A DNA stretch of 32,970 nucleotides from REDI01 sp038123735 (GCA_038123735.1 JAYPAP010000027.1:1-32970); one strand, 5' to 3'. Positions 1-8,691 are shown, counted from the first letter of the stretch. Numbers and translations: made by a program. Notes: a model not told the origin generated them from the sequence alone.

Positions 1-1
1 C

Positions 2-1507
2 GTGTGCGAGGGTGGCTTTGACCTTGAGGCGGCGGAAGCTGTCATCGACCTCAGCGCGTTTCCTGATGCCCCCTGGCCCGTCGATACCGTCCAGTCCCTC
101 GTCGATAAGTCCTTGGTGCGCATGCTGGTCGACGACCGCTTCACCCTCCTGACAAGCGTGCAAGCTTATGCCGCTGACCAGCTCAACAACCTAGGAATCC
201 GGAACGCCACGGAGACACGACACGGCGCGCATTATGCCCAGTTTGGGAGCCTGGAGGCTCGTGATGCTCTCTATCGCCACGGTGGCCTCGCCCTCCGGCG
301 GACCCTGAAGCTCGAGTTGGACAACCTCATTGTGGCTTGGGAGCGTGCCTTCCGGCGCCAAGACCCATCCACGGCCTCCGCGGCAGTGGGCGCAGCATGT
401 GAGGTGATACTCTTCATCGGCCCTATGAATACCGGTGTTACGTTGCCTACCCAGTGTCTCGAGATGGATGGGCTCTCAGTGTCGCAGCAGTGCGCACTAC
501 GTGCCATGCGATGCCGCTTCGCAACTCATGTGGGTCAGCTCGACCTCGCGGAAGATGACGCACGTCAAAACCTCCATATTGGCCGCGAACATAACGATAA
601 ACGAACTGAGGGTAAAGCACTCGGTTTGTTGGGTCTGACCCAAAAAAAACAGGGCGCATACGAACAGGCCGAAGAGTCCTATCGAGCCGCATTGGCAGTC
701 CACCGAGACATAGGTAACCGAAAAGGGGAGGCCGTCGTCCTCCACAATTGGGGCGTATGCCTAGAGCGGTCAGATGATATTTCGCGTATTCAGTCTTTGT
801 ACGACCAATCGATCAGCATCAGTCGCGAGATCGGCGATCACAACTCGGAAGCCAATACCGTGGCGAGTTTAGCCCTCACCGAAGCCCAGCTCGGCAACTT
901 CCAAAAAGCAGAGGAGCTGTATCTTCGGGCCCTTCAGCTCCATCGCGAGAGCGGGAATCGACTGTGGGAGTCAACTGTGCTGACCTCCTTGGGCCATTTC
1001 TATCGGCAAAGAGGGCTTTTTGACAAAGCAACGCGTTGCCTCCAGACCTCGGTCAAAGTCCTCGGTGATATGGGGCACTCAGAAACGTACCTCATTGGCT
1101 GCTTCAACCTGGCGGACCTACTGTACGAGCGCCAAGACTATGCCGGAGCCGAACACCATCTGCGGGAGGCCCAAGCGCGTGCCGACCAGGTCATGAAGAG
1201 AGCGACTGGAATCATCCAGGGCACCTGGGCCAAGCTTCATGCCCGCCGCGGGAAATTTATGGCGGCCAAGAATGCGATCGAACGAGGTGAGCCCATATTG
1301 CGAAGCTGGGACTATACCCTAGAACTAGCTAAGTTCCTCGCGAAAAAATCGGTTGTGTATGCCTTGTCGGGCGACCTCACTGATGCCACGACTGCCCTTG
1401 AGGAGGCCCGCACTGTGCGGGATTCCCTGAGCTTCGAAAATACCCACCTCAATCGTGAGATCGAAGAAGCCGAAGTCGCCCTCCACAATGCCCACGAGAC
1501 CCGCTAG
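2..1507 (+). CDS. TPR-repeat C-terminal part of an ATPase/transcription-regulator-type protein (5' truncated)
   Basis: The reading frame is open at the left edge, so the GTG at position 2 is very unlikely to be the true start. The first ~65 residues (CEGGFDLEAAEAV, then LVDKSLVRM and RFTLLTSVQAYAADQL) match the winged-helix tail that follows the NTPase domain in AfsR/MalT-like predicted ATPases. From about residue 195 to 400 there are tandem TPR/NPHP3-type helices such as EGKALGLLGLTQKKQGAYEQAEESY and the A..LY.RAL.LHRE.GN pattern. Such proteins usually combine a kinase or DNA-binding output domain, an ATPase switch and TPR sensors in the cytoplasm. The missing N-terminus would say which. Base composition looks somewhat less GC-rich than its neighbours, with more A/T third positions, and an A8 run lies at 642-649. 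The gene ends 3 bp from a convergent gene. Confidence 0.8.
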   Translation: MCEGGFDLEAAEAVIDLSAFPDAPWPVDTVQSLVDKSLVRMLVDDRFTLLTSVQAYAADQLNNLGIRNATETRHGAHYAQFGSLEARDALYRHGGLALRRTLKLELDNLIVAWERAFRRQDPSTASAAVGAACEVILFIGPMNTGVTLPTQCLEMDGLSVSQQCALRAMRCRFATHVGQLDLAEDDARQNLHIGREHNDKRTEGKALGLLGLTQKKQGAYEQAEESYRAALAVHRDIGNRKGEAVVLHNWGVCLERSDDISRIQSLYDQSISISREIGDHNSEANTVASLALTEAQLGNFQKAEELYLRALQLHRESGNRLWESTVLTSLGHFYRQRGLFDKATRCLQTSVKVLGDMGHSETYLIGCFNLADLLYERQDYAGAEHHLREAQARADQVMKRATGIIQGTWAKLHARRGKFMAAKNAIERGEPILRSWDYTLELAKFLAKKSVVYALSGDLTDATTALEEARTVRDSLSFENTHLNREIEEAEVALHNAHETR

Positions 1508-1510
1508 TGG

Positions 1511-2653
1511 TCACTCCCCATTCCACTCAATATCGTAGGTCGAAGCAGCAAGTGGACTGATCCCCATGCGCCATCCGCGCCACACCAATGACCCGACCGA
1601 TAGCACCTGACCCACCGCCGGCATCGGATCCCCCCATCGCCACAGCACATCTCGCGTGCTCACAAAGGCCCGGGCCCAGTCCGCTACCCGCCCGTCCCGG
1701 ACCGCGTTTCCCAGGCCGTACATCATCATCGGCAGCGCGACTTGCGCCGTGGCCCCGGCCGTGGGGTGCATCGGCTCTTGGGGTGTCGTCATCACGGTAT
1801 CCGCGATGGCCGGCTGGCCGCGAAAGAGATGAATCCCGCTCGTTAGCCTTGGATTACACTCGATAACGACGGGATCATTCCCTGGCGGGACCAAGAAGTC
1901 GAAGGCCAGCTGGCCCGTCCACTGGGTATGGGCCGCGATCCGGGTGACCGCATCCTCGAGGGCCTCCTGACGCGCCGAGCGAAAATGAACCGCTGAGCCC
2001 ACTCCGGCCCGGTGTACCACTTCGTAGGCGCTGTGGGCAGCCACGCGTCCGTCGCGACACACGCTCCAAGTCGCATATTGAACACCTTCGACCCAGTCCT
2101 GGATCACCCACGGCGCCTCGGCGGACGGATGGACCTGAGCGAGCTCACCGGCGGTGGGCTTGATCATCACGTCGGTTCCAAAGCGAGAGTATTCCGGTTT
2201 GAGAACCACCTCACGCCCATGCCCGATCCCCTCCATCAAGGCCTCCCGATCCGTCACTCGGATCGTTCTCGGCACCGCCACCCCCGCCGCTTTCGCAACG
2301 TCGATGAAGGACATCTTGCTGTGCATTCGCCGCATGTCGGACAGCTCAGGAACGAATACCTCGCAGTGTTCCGCGAGCCGCGCCTTGGCCCGGGAGACCC
2401 AAAAAGCCTCTTCGCAGGTCGGGATCAACACGTCGATCTGGTGGGCCGTCACGGCGGCGATCAAGTCGGCGACGAAGTCCTCGAAGTGATGTCGTGGCCC
2501 AGCGACGGTCACCCACCCCGCCAAGCGTCGGGAAAAGGAGGACACCGTCCATGGCAGGCTCTCGGCGACCCACACCTGATGCCCGCACGCTGCAGCCAGC
2601 CGCGCCCACTCCAGCGTGGCCGGCGCCCGACCTCCCGTGAAGAGGATGCGCAT
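1511..2653 (-). CDS. ATP-grasp carboxylate ligase family protein
   Basis: The 380-residue protein starts at MRILFTGGRAPATLEWARLA. The ATG lies 2 bp after the stop of the upstream GNAT-like gene, so translational coupling is likely. An upstream in-frame start would overlap that gene. It has a Rossmann-like preATP domain (FTGGRAP, later VLIPTCEEAFWVS), an ATP-grasp lysine in VVLKPEYSRFGTD (K152) and the metal-binding ECNPR signature (265-269). ATP-grasp ligases activate a carboxylate as acyl-phosphate and join it to an amine or other nucleophile. The substrate here cannot be read from the sequence. Neighbours (a GNAT-like transferase, and divergently OleA/OleD-like enzymes) make a role in making or tailoring a small molecule or lipid plausible, but this is inference. 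It converges on the TPR gene. Confidence 0.85.
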   Translation of the reverse strand: MRILFTGGRAPATLEWARLAAACGHQVWVAESLPWTVSSFSRRLAGWVTVAGPRHHFEDFVADLIAAVTAHQIDVLIPTCEEAFWVSRAKARLAEHCEVFVPELSDMRRMHSKMSFIDVAKAAGVAVPRTIRVTDREALMEGIGHGREVVLKPEYSRFGTDVMIKPTAGELAQVHPSAEAPWVIQDWVEGVQYATWSVCRDGRVAAHSAYEVVHRAGVGSAVHFRSARQEALEDAVTRIAAHTQWTGQLAFDFLVPPGNDPVVIECNPRLTSGIHLFRGQPAIADTVMTTPQEPMHPTAGATAQVALPMMMYGLGNAVRDGRVADWARAFVSTRDVLWRWGDPMPAVGQVLSVGSLVWRGWRMGISPLAASTYDIEWNGE

Positions 2654-2655
2654 CG

Positions 2656-3741
2656 TCAGAGCTCCTGCTTGCGGATCAGCGGGACCGCCACGCGATCGGC
2701 CAAGACCTGGAGAGCCTGCCATCGGCGCTGCGCTGCACGCGGAAGGTGCCTCGTGTAAACCATATTAAACTCTACTTCCGGCACCGCGCCGCGATGCCGT
2801 TTGAAGGCGCCGACCCCCGAGCTCGCATGGATTGTGACCCCGAGCTCCCGCGCTTCTTCTGCCCACAACCAGCTCAAACACCGATACAGGCCGAGACGCG
2901 GGTCGAGGCTGGTGTCGTAGCCAAAGATCGGGCACGTCCCAAAGCCGTTTCGAAGGTAGTACCCGTATACGGCATCCATCCGGCCATCCTGGAACAGCCC
3001 CCGAAGTTGGAGATGGCTCTGACGGCACTGGGTACGTAGAAATTCTGCGGTAAACCTTGGATTGAGCGGTGAGTACTTGTGGATATACAGCGCCTCATAC
3101 AGCGCCTCAGCCCGCTCAAAGTCAGCCTCCGTAAAGTCCGCATGGGCACGAACGCGGTACCCCGACCGCCGAAAGACCTGGCCGTCACGGCGGTAGCTCT
3201 TCTTGCGATATACCCCGGGTTCATCGGGCTGCTGATACCAGACAAATCGGCTGAACACCTTGGTATAGCCGAGCCCCTCGAGGCGCTCGAGGAGTGCTGG
3301 ATTGCCACGAGCATCCACCGAGCGAAATGCGATCGGCGCCTCCGGAAAATGGTTCAGGAGAGCCTGATGAGCTTCGTCGACGAACTCCCCCGACAGCTTC
3401 GGGTAGAGGTTGGTCGAGAGCAACCAATTATTCACATAGACCGCCGGCTCAATGCCGCCCCCGCTCAGGTAAGCCCCCAGCCCGCGGGTCACCCCATGCA
3501 GGGCGAATGCCAAGCTCTTCGGCTCGACTTTGAGGGCCTCCTTCTTGGCATAGGTGACGTAATGACTCAGCGGTGAGCACACGTAGGCATTGTCCGGANN
3601 NNNNNNNNCCCAGACATTGGGGATGAGCGCGTGCGGGTCCCCTTCGGCAAATGCCCGAAACCACGCCTTGGCACCAGCATCATGCTCGGGCCAAGGAATG
3701 TCCTCGAACGCCGACAGCGGATAGACCGAGGCCGCGGGCAA
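2656..3741 (-). CDS. GNAT/FemAB-like acyltransferase (contains assembly gap)
   Basis: About 361 residues as assembled. The start is TTG directly after the TAA of the upstream lipoprotein gene, supported by GGAG at 3751-3754 (9 nt spacing). No nearby ATG fits. The C-terminal half carries a GNAT-like fold with RMDAVYGYYLRNGF, then GLYRCLSWLWAEEARELG and the SSGVGAFKRHRGAVPE.EF motif. That motif is typical of BioF2/FemAB-type acetyltransferase domains (Acetyltransf_6), which transfer acyl or aminoacyl groups. Ten N at 3599-3608 interrupt codons near residue 45. The frame is the same on both sides, but the true gap length is unknown. The gene sits between a lipoprotein and an ATP-grasp ligase with almost no spacing, so the three probably form an operon. 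The acyl donor and acceptor are unknown. Confidence 0.75.
   Translation of the reverse strand: MPAASVYPLSAFEDIPWPEHDAGAKAWFRAFAEGDPHALIPNVWXXXXPDNAYVCSPLSHYVTYAKKEALKVEPKSLAFALHGVTRGLGAYLSGGGIEPAVYVNNWLLSTNLYPKLSGEFVDEAHQALLNHFPEAPIAFRSVDARGNPALLERLEGLGYTKVFSRFVWYQQPDEPGVYRKKSYRRDGQVFRRSGYRVRAHADFTEADFERAEALYEALYIHKYSPLNPRFTAEFLRTQCRQSHLQLRGLFQDGRMDAVYGYYLRNGFGTCPIFGYDTSLDPRLGLYRCLSWLWAEEARELGVTIHASSGVGAFKRHRGAVPEVEFNMVYTRHLPRAAQRRWQALQVLADRVAVPLIRKQEL
3599..3608. other. assembly gap (10 N)
   Basis: Ten undetermined bases lie inside the GNAT-like gene. A fixed run of ten looks like a scaffolding placeholder, so the real length and residues here are unknown. Confidence 0.95.
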
Positions 3742-4455
3742 TTAGGAAGGCTCCGGACATAGCAAGTCGAAATAGGTGGCTCGGTCTGGATAGATCGTGA
3801 ACGGGATCCGATTGCCGGCGGGGAAGGTCCACGAGATGATCCGCTCGCAGTCCACGGGGTGCTCGAGCACGAGCTCATAGTCTCCAGGAGGGAGATTCAA
3901 CGCGCCACCACCACCGCCGCCAGTGGTCTCTTCCAGGTCGGGGTCCGGGAGCTGCAGGCTGTTCAAGTAGTACAGCTGCGAGCCAGGATCCGGCTCAATA
4001 GAGAAGCGCACCCCTTTGGTTTGGTCGACCTTCCCTTCGCGAAAGTGCGCTTGGTGGACCATAAAAGACATATGCCCGCGCCCGGGCTGAAGCTCGGTAT
4101 TCACCCGATTCGCCACCGTCTCCATGTTGCTGACCGAGAGCAGGTTTTTATCCCAGTCGGGCTCGGTATCGGCGGAGTGATGCGGGAGGGCCGTCGGGTA
4201 GAAGTCCTCTCGGTCGAGCATGATCACGATGTCCTCGGCGAGGGGGAGGCCCTCGAGGAGAAAGGTGCCGTCGGTCTCAGTCTTAGTGCAGGGTTCACCG
4301 CCTTGTTGGCATACATTGACCCCACCTACGCCAAAGCCGATCCAGTCGCGAAAGCGCCCGCGCACGAACGACCCATCCCCCACCGGCTCCGGGGTCGGCG
4401 TGTCGGTACAAGCTGTGGTCAGGGCCAGGACCAGGCAGAACAGCGGATGGCGCAT
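3742..4455 (-). CDS. lipoprotein with carboxypeptidase-regulatory-like domain
   Basis: The start is taken at MRHPLFCLVLALTTAC. Two further in-frame ATGs lie 12 and 24 nt upstream, but starting there would put an acidic stretch before the signal peptide. The protein has 237 residues: a short basic n-region, a hydrophobic core and a weak lipobox (LTTAC), then a Thr/Pro linker. Residues ~30-85 (RGRFRDWIGFGVGGVNVC...TKTETDGTFLLEGLPL) look like a carboxypeptidase-regulatory/CNA_B-like beta-sandwich. A Gly run (TTGGGGGGAL) sits before the last ~60 residues (LPPGDYELVLEHPVDCERIISWTFPAGN). A cell-envelope location is likely and the function is unknown. It is the first gene of the minus-strand trio and abuts the GNAT-like gene (TAA then TTG). 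It is divergent from the OleA-like gene across ~110 bp, which must hold promoters for both directions. Confidence 0.75.
   Translation of the reverse strand: MRHPLFCLVLALTTACTDTPTPEPVGDGSFVRGRFRDWIGFGVGGVNVCQQGGEPCTKTETDGTFLLEGLPLAEDIVIMLDREDFYPTALPHHSADTEPDWDKNLLSVSNMETVANRVNTELQPGRGHMSFMVHQAHFREGKVDQTKGVRFSIEPDPGSQLYYLNSLQLPDPDLEETTGGGGGGALNLPPGDYELVLEHPVDCERIISWTFPAGNRIPFTIYPDRATYFDLLCPEPS
3751..3754 (-). promoter_or_regulatory. ribosome binding site deciding a TTG start
   Basis: GGAG on the minus strand lies 9 nt before the TTG at 3741-3739, inside the end of the upstream lipoprotein gene. It is the main support for the non-ATG start of the GNAT-like gene. Confidence 0.5.
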
Positions 4456-4565
4456 TTCGGGCTCCATTTCCAAGTTCATTGATGGTACAACTTTGGGCGT
4501 GCATCGGGCAACTCAGCACGCCACCCCACGTCAAAGCCGATCCGAATTCTCACCACGAGCCTGTC

Positions 4566-5555
4566 ATGAACGTCCAGATCCGCGCCACCGGTCATTACCT
4601 GCCTCGCCGAGGGCTCACCGGGGCGGAGGTGGAAGCAGAGCTTGGCCTCGAACCCGGGTCCTTTGCGGATCGAAATGGCGTCGCGCATCGGCATCGCGCC
4701 GATCAATCCGCCGGAGAGACGACCTCCCAGATGGGAACCTGGGCCGCTGAAGACGCACTCCAGCGCGCCAATATGGACCCCTCTGACCTCGATCTGATCG
4801 TCTTTGCCTCCGCTGGCCCCGAGCAGGTCGTTCCGGATACCGCCCCGTTTATCCAACAAAAGCTAGGCCTTGGAAATAGTGGCATTACCTGCTTTTCCGT
4901 CCACTCCACCTGCCTCAGTTTTCTCACCGCGATCGACGTTGTGGGTAGCCTCATCGAGACCGGTCGGTACCGTAAGGCCCTGATCGTATCGAGTGAAGTA
5001 TCGAGTGTGGCGATGAACCCCAACGATCCGAAGACCTACACCCTCTTCGGCGATGGGGCTGCGGCGGCCATCCTCACTCAAACACCCCCCGGGGAGGCCA
5101 GCAGGATCCTCCGCGCCCATTTCTCGACCTTTGGTGAAGCAGCAGGTTTTACGCAGATTCCTGGCTGCGGAACCCTTCGCCATCCCAACATCCCGAGCAC
5201 CACGTTCGCCGACAATACGTTCCAGATGGATGGCCGGGAGGTGCTTCTCTACGCCATGCGCCATGCGCCCACCGTCCTCGACAAGATCTGGCCCGGCCTC
5301 ACCCAGCACTGCGATGACTTTGAGTGGATCGTCCCCCACCAGCCATCTCTCGTCGGCATGAAGGCGCTTACAAAGTACTTTCCCCCTGAAAAGACGATCG
5401 AGACGCTCTCGCGCTATGGCAACTGCGTCTCCGCCTCCCTGCCCCTCAGCTTGGACCACGCCATGCGCGACGCGCGGGTGAAGCGCGGCGACCGGTGTCT
5501 CCTGTTCGGCACCGGGGCTGGTCTCACGTTCGCCGGCATCTCCATTGTATTGTGA
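4566..5555 (+). CDS. OleA-like 3-oxoacyl-ACP synthase III family condensing enzyme
   Basis: 329 residues from MNVQIRATGHYLP. Upstream in-frame ATGs would add a stretch unlike the family. The KASIII/thiolase-fold catalytic triad is complete: Cys116 in VHSTCLSF, His258 in WIVPHQPS and Asn286 in RYGNCVSAS. The glycine-rich C-terminal signature GTGAGLTFAG is also present. The CLSFLTAIDV context resembles OleA (CLAF..G.D) more than housekeeping FabH. OleA joins two acyl-CoAs head-to-head to a 2-alkyl-3-ketoacid, while FabH starts fatty-acid synthesis. The next gene, 9 bp downstream, is an OleD-like reductase, which favours an OleA-type role. No OleB or OleC is in the window, so the product is uncertain. 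It is divergent from a lipoprotein/GNAT/ATP-grasp operon. Confidence 0.85.
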   Translation: MNVQIRATGHYLPRRGLTGAEVEAELGLEPGSFADRNGVAHRHRADQSAGETTSQMGTWAAEDALQRANMDPSDLDLIVFASAGPEQVVPDTAPFIQQKLGLGNSGITCFSVHSTCLSFLTAIDVVGSLIETGRYRKALIVSSEVSSVAMNPNDPKTYTLFGDGAAAAILTQTPPGEASRILRAHFSTFGEAAGFTQIPGCGTLRHPNIPSTTFADNTFQMDGREVLLYAMRHAPTVLDKIWPGLTQHCDDFEWIVPHQPSLVGMKALTKYFPPEKTIETLSRYGNCVSASLPLSLDHAMRDARVKRGDRCLLFGTGAGLTFAGISIVL

Positions 5556-5564
5556 GGTAGGGAG

Positions 5565-6557
5565 ATGACGATCCTCGTGACGGGTGCGACCGGTTTTCTC
5601 GGTGGAGCTGTCGCCCGGAAGCTCCTCGCCGACGGGCACGCGGTCCGGGTGAGTGGGCGCAAGCTAGCCGCCGGGGCTGAACTCGTGGAGCAAGGGGCCT
5701 CGTTTATCCCGGGAGACCTTCGAAACGAGGCGATCGCGGAGGTGCTGGTTCAGGGGTGCGACGTCGTGATCCATAGTGCGGCCAAGTCCTCCCTCTGGGG
5801 TCCCAAGGAAGCCTTTTGGTCCAGCAATGTTGAGGGAACACGCCAGCTTCTCCGGGCTGCCGAGCGTCATGGGGTGCGCCGCTTTGTGCATGTGTCCACG
5901 CCCAGCGTGTACTTCGAGTTCAAAGATTCGCTGAATATCACCGAAGATGCGGTACTCCCGAGTACCTTCGTCAACCACTACACCGCATCCAAACACGGCG
6001 CTGAACAGCTCGTCCTGGAAGCAGCCGCCGCCGGTCTCAGCGCGGTCATCTTACGCCCGCGCGCCCTCTTCGGTCCCGGCGATACCGCAATTTTTCCCCG
6101 GATCGTGCGCGCGATGGAGGCCGGACGACTCCGCGTGATCGGCGATGGGAAGAACCTGACCGACCTCACCTACATCGACAATGCCGCCCAAGCGTGCATC
6201 CTCGCAATGACCGCCGATATCCCTGAATCTGGACGTATCTACAACATCACCGACGGCACCCCCGTCCCGCTGTGGCCACTCTTCGAGACCATCGCGCGCG
6301 CCCTCGGCTACACCCCGCCTCGTGGCCGGCTCCCCCTCGGCGTGGCCCGCACCGCTGCTCGCGCCATTGAGGCTTTCCATACACGCTTTCGCCCCAATCA
6401 CGAGCCGGTGTTCACCGAATATTCGGTCGGACTCCTCGGCTGCACCCTCACCCTCGACATTAGCCGCGCCCGGCAAGAACTTGGCTATGCTCCCACCATT
6501 TCCAGCGAGGATGGCCTCAACCACTTCCTGGCATGGTGGAGAGAGCAACACCGCTGA
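5565..6557 (+). CDS. OleD-like NAD(P)-dependent epimerase/dehydratase family reductase (extended SDR)
   Basis: The 330-residue protein begins with the nucleotide-binding TGATGFLGG (6-14). The SDR catalytic residues appear as STPSVYF (Ser111) and YTASK (Tyr139, Lys143). Three blocks match the extended-SDR subgroup of OleD and 3-beta-hydroxysteroid-dehydrogenase-like enzymes: VVIHSAAKSSLWG, RPRALFGPGD and TYIDNAA. OleD reduces the 2-alkyl-3-ketoacid made by OleA to the 3-hydroxyacid with NADPH. The ATG lies 9 bp after the condensing-enzyme stop, preceded by GGTAGGGAG, so the two genes are probably co-transcribed. A sterol or sugar substrate is possible, but pairing with an OleA-like enzyme makes a beta-ketoacid substrate the best guess. 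Confidence 0.85.
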   Translation: MTILVTGATGFLGGAVARKLLADGHAVRVSGRKLAAGAELVEQGASFIPGDLRNEAIAEVLVQGCDVVIHSAAKSSLWGPKEAFWSSNVEGTRQLLRAAERHGVRRFVHVSTPSVYFEFKDSLNITEDAVLPSTFVNHYTASKHGAEQLVLEAAAAGLSAVILRPRALFGPGDTAIFPRIVRAMEAGRLRVIGDGKNLTDLTYIDNAAQACILAMTADIPESGRIYNITDGTPVPLWPLFETIARALGYTPPRGRLPLGVARTAARAIEAFHTRFRPNHEPVFTEYSVGLLGCTLTLDISRARQELGYAPTISSEDGLNHFLAWWREQHR

Positions 6558-6592
6558 GGCATGCCCGTTCTAAGCGGCAACGGAGAATAGAT

Positions 6593-7717
6593 ATGGTACC
6601 AATACTAGAAAGCGGCTTTTGGGGCCTAGCCACCATCGGGGCAGGCGCTCTTGGCTTCGGTCTCACCGTGCTACTCGCGATCCTCAGCGCAACCCGCCTG
6701 CGCATACCCGCAGGACTCTGGGCGCTCGGTTCGCTGGTCACCATCGGGTGTGCCGCACTGGGTACAATCTTCGGCGCACAGCAGGCGCTTACGGCGGTCA
6801 GAACCGCTCCGACCGAAATGGGCCCAGTCATGATGGCCGCAGGGTTTGGCGTGAGCCTATACACCATGGCGATCGGCACCGCCTTGGGAGCGGGTGTGTC
6901 TGCCATCGGGGCATGGCTGAGCGGCTTCGCGAGCCTGGTGGCCGCTCGCCACCCCAAGACCCAGTTCAGCGTCGCTCCGGCTGCAGCACTGATCGGCATC
7001 GCCGCGGCCGTGGTCTTGGCGGTGGCTCTGGCATGGGTAGGCCTAAAGATCAACGGCTTAGAGACTGGCTATGGGCCCACATTCGCATGCGTGGCCCTCA
7101 TCGCTTCCGCGGTGGGCTCGGCGCTTGCCTTCCTCCAGCGGCCGCTCGACGATGATGACCTGTGGGACGATAGCGCACATGCCGCCGCAGCCGAGAAGCT
7201 CATCTCCCTGCGCGCGGCCGCCGTGTGGCAGAGCGCCCTAGCCGTGTTTTTGGTGGCTGCGTGGAGCCTGACCTACGGAACCATCGGTGCGCTCGTGAGC
7301 GTGGCGCATGCTTCCGCAGAATTACTCAGGACAATGCTTGCTGGCCACCTATACGAAATTCACTACGGGGCAACGCTCGTCTTCTTGATGGCATCTCTGT
7401 TCGCCATCTTGGGCCTACTCGCAGTCCGCATCAAGGCTTCCCGGTTCGCCAAGACCCGTCTGTTCGGCATGATCAGCATGGCGCCCATCGCGCTATGCGT
7501 GCTGATCAGCCTGGCGATGCCGATGACCCTCCGCGGCATGTACGACGCCAAGGTCGTAGATATCGCGCGTCGAGACGGCCTCAATGTGGAGTTCCTCCTC
7601 GGCTTTCCCTTACTTCGAAGCACTGAAATTGAACATGACTGTGACTTCGACCAGGTCGACAAACAGGACGAGTGCTTAGAGCGTAGGGACCGCGAGCGTG
7701 CCCTGCGAGGGCGATAA
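6593..7717 (+). CDS. polytopic membrane protein of unknown function
   Basis: 374 residues from MVPILESGFWG. This start has GGAG 7 nt upstream, and an earlier in-frame start would overlap the SDR gene and add a basic tail. About eight hydrophobic segments can be seen (roughly 8-32, 40-62, 78-112, 127-150, 162-181, 207-235, 257-279, 291-311). An acidic DDDDLWDD loop sits near residue 186, and the C-terminal tail is charged and soluble (EHDCDFDQVDKQDECLERRDRER). I do not recognise the family. The alternating Gly/Ala-rich helices recall small transport or channel subunits, but no motif supports that. It follows the OleA/OleD-like pair by 35 bp and may be in the same transcription unit. Confidence 0.7.
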   Translation: MVPILESGFWGLATIGAGALGFGLTVLLAILSATRLRIPAGLWALGSLVTIGCAALGTIFGAQQALTAVRTAPTEMGPVMMAAGFGVSLYTMAIGTALGAGVSAIGAWLSGFASLVAARHPKTQFSVAPAAALIGIAAAVVLAVALAWVGLKINGLETGYGPTFACVALIASAVGSALAFLQRPLDDDDLWDDSAHAAAAEKLISLRAAAVWQSALAVFLVAAWSLTYGTIGALVSVAHASAELLRTMLAGHLYEIHYGATLVFLMASLFAILGLLAVRIKASRFAKTRLFGMISMAPIALCVLISLAMPMTLRGMYDAKVVDIARRDGLNVEFLLGFPLLRSTEIEHDCDFDQVDKQDECLERRDRERALRGR

Positions 7718-7765
7718 ACTCCCGAGTCCGACGCGCCCCAGCGCCGTGGAGTCCGCACGTCCACC

Positions 7766-8563
7766 CTAGACCTTGAGCTCGGGAAAGAAGGTCGCGTCGT
7801 GACTGCACACCACCTTCATCTCTTCGCGGGCCGCCCGCACCCGCGCAAAGCTCTCCGCCGCTTCCGGTACAGCCATGTGGGCTTGCCGTTCGAATACATC
7901 GAGCATCCGATACGCATTGCGCCCACTATCGAGCTTGGAATGGTGGAAATAGGCATCGCCAGCGTGAAGGAGCCACCCGGCGTCTGTTTGAACGGCGACG
8001 CCAACATGACCCGGCGTATGCCCCGGTAAGTCCACGATGCGCACCGCATCCGAGAGTGCCGTCCCCTGTACGCGGTCAAAACTCTCCCACGACTCCGAAC
8101 TCCACGGTTCCATCGGAACGTAGTTCACATCATCACCCAGGTAGTGGGTTCGATATCGGATCCGATGCTCCGCGGTCTTCTGGGCGCGAGCCACCTCGAG
8201 CTCCTTCGGCGTCACGTGGATGTTCGCATGCGGAAAGTCGCAGATCCCACTCGCATGGTCCCCATCGAGGTGGGTGAGGATGATGTCACTCACATCGTCG
8301 ACAGAGAACCCGAGCGACTCGACCTGGCCCTTGGCTGTATTCAGTTTATCCAGCTGAAACCTGAATAGTCGATGCGTGAGCCCAATCCGAGAGGGGTCAT
8401 CGCAGTCCAAGGTGCTGATCCCTGCATCCACCAGAATGAGTCGCTCCTTGGTCTCGACCAGCAAGCAATGGCAGCAGAAGGTCTTCGGCAACATCCCTGG
8501 GAGGATCTTGGCGATCGGCGGACACATGCAGCCGCAGTTCAGATGATGTACGACGACAGACAT
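7766..8563 (-). CDS. MBL-fold metallo-hydrolase
   Basis: 265 residues from MSVVVHHLNCGCMCPP, with GGAGG 8 nt before the ATG. An upstream extension is Arg/Gly-rich and not family-like. Metallo-beta-lactamase metal-binding motifs are in order: THLDGDHASG (His98, Asp100, Asp102, His103), LPGHTPGH (His182/186), LLHAGDAYFHH (His200, Asp203) and CSHDATFF (His255). The second His of the classical HxHxDH is Asp, as in many relatives annotated simply as MBL-fold hydrolases or lactonase-like. The N-terminus is Cys-rich (CGCMCPP, then FCCHC). These enzymes hydrolyse esters, lactones or thioesters with bound metal, and the substrate here is not evident. It is likely cytoplasmic. It is divergent from the ICMT-like gene and convergent with the membrane-protein gene. 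Confidence 0.85.
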   Translation of the reverse strand: MSVVVHHLNCGCMCPPIAKILPGMLPKTFCCHCLLVETKERLILVDAGISTLDCDDPSRIGLTHRLFRFQLDKLNTAKGQVESLGFSVDDVSDIILTHLDGDHASGICDFPHANIHVTPKELEVARAQKTAEHRIRYRTHYLGDDVNYVPMEPWSSESWESFDRVQGTALSDAVRIVDLPGHTPGHVGVAVQTDAGWLLHAGDAYFHHSKLDSGRNAYRMLDVFERQAHMAVPEAAESFARVRAAREEMKVVCSHDATFFPELKV

Positions 8564-8691
8564 CGCGGGAGCCTCCAGAGCGTGGTCTGCAGTGTACCCG
8601 CAACGGAGCCGGTGGGGCGTCGTGCACGCACACAATCCTGCGGCGGCATCTTCCATCCACACGTGATCTCCGCGTCCGGTATGCTCCCGCC

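Noticed and set aside
2012..2758. A 248-codon plus-strand open frame opposite the ATP-grasp gene
   Set aside because: It is Arg/His-rich, has no ribosome binding site and lies opposite a gene with recognisable ATP-grasp motifs.
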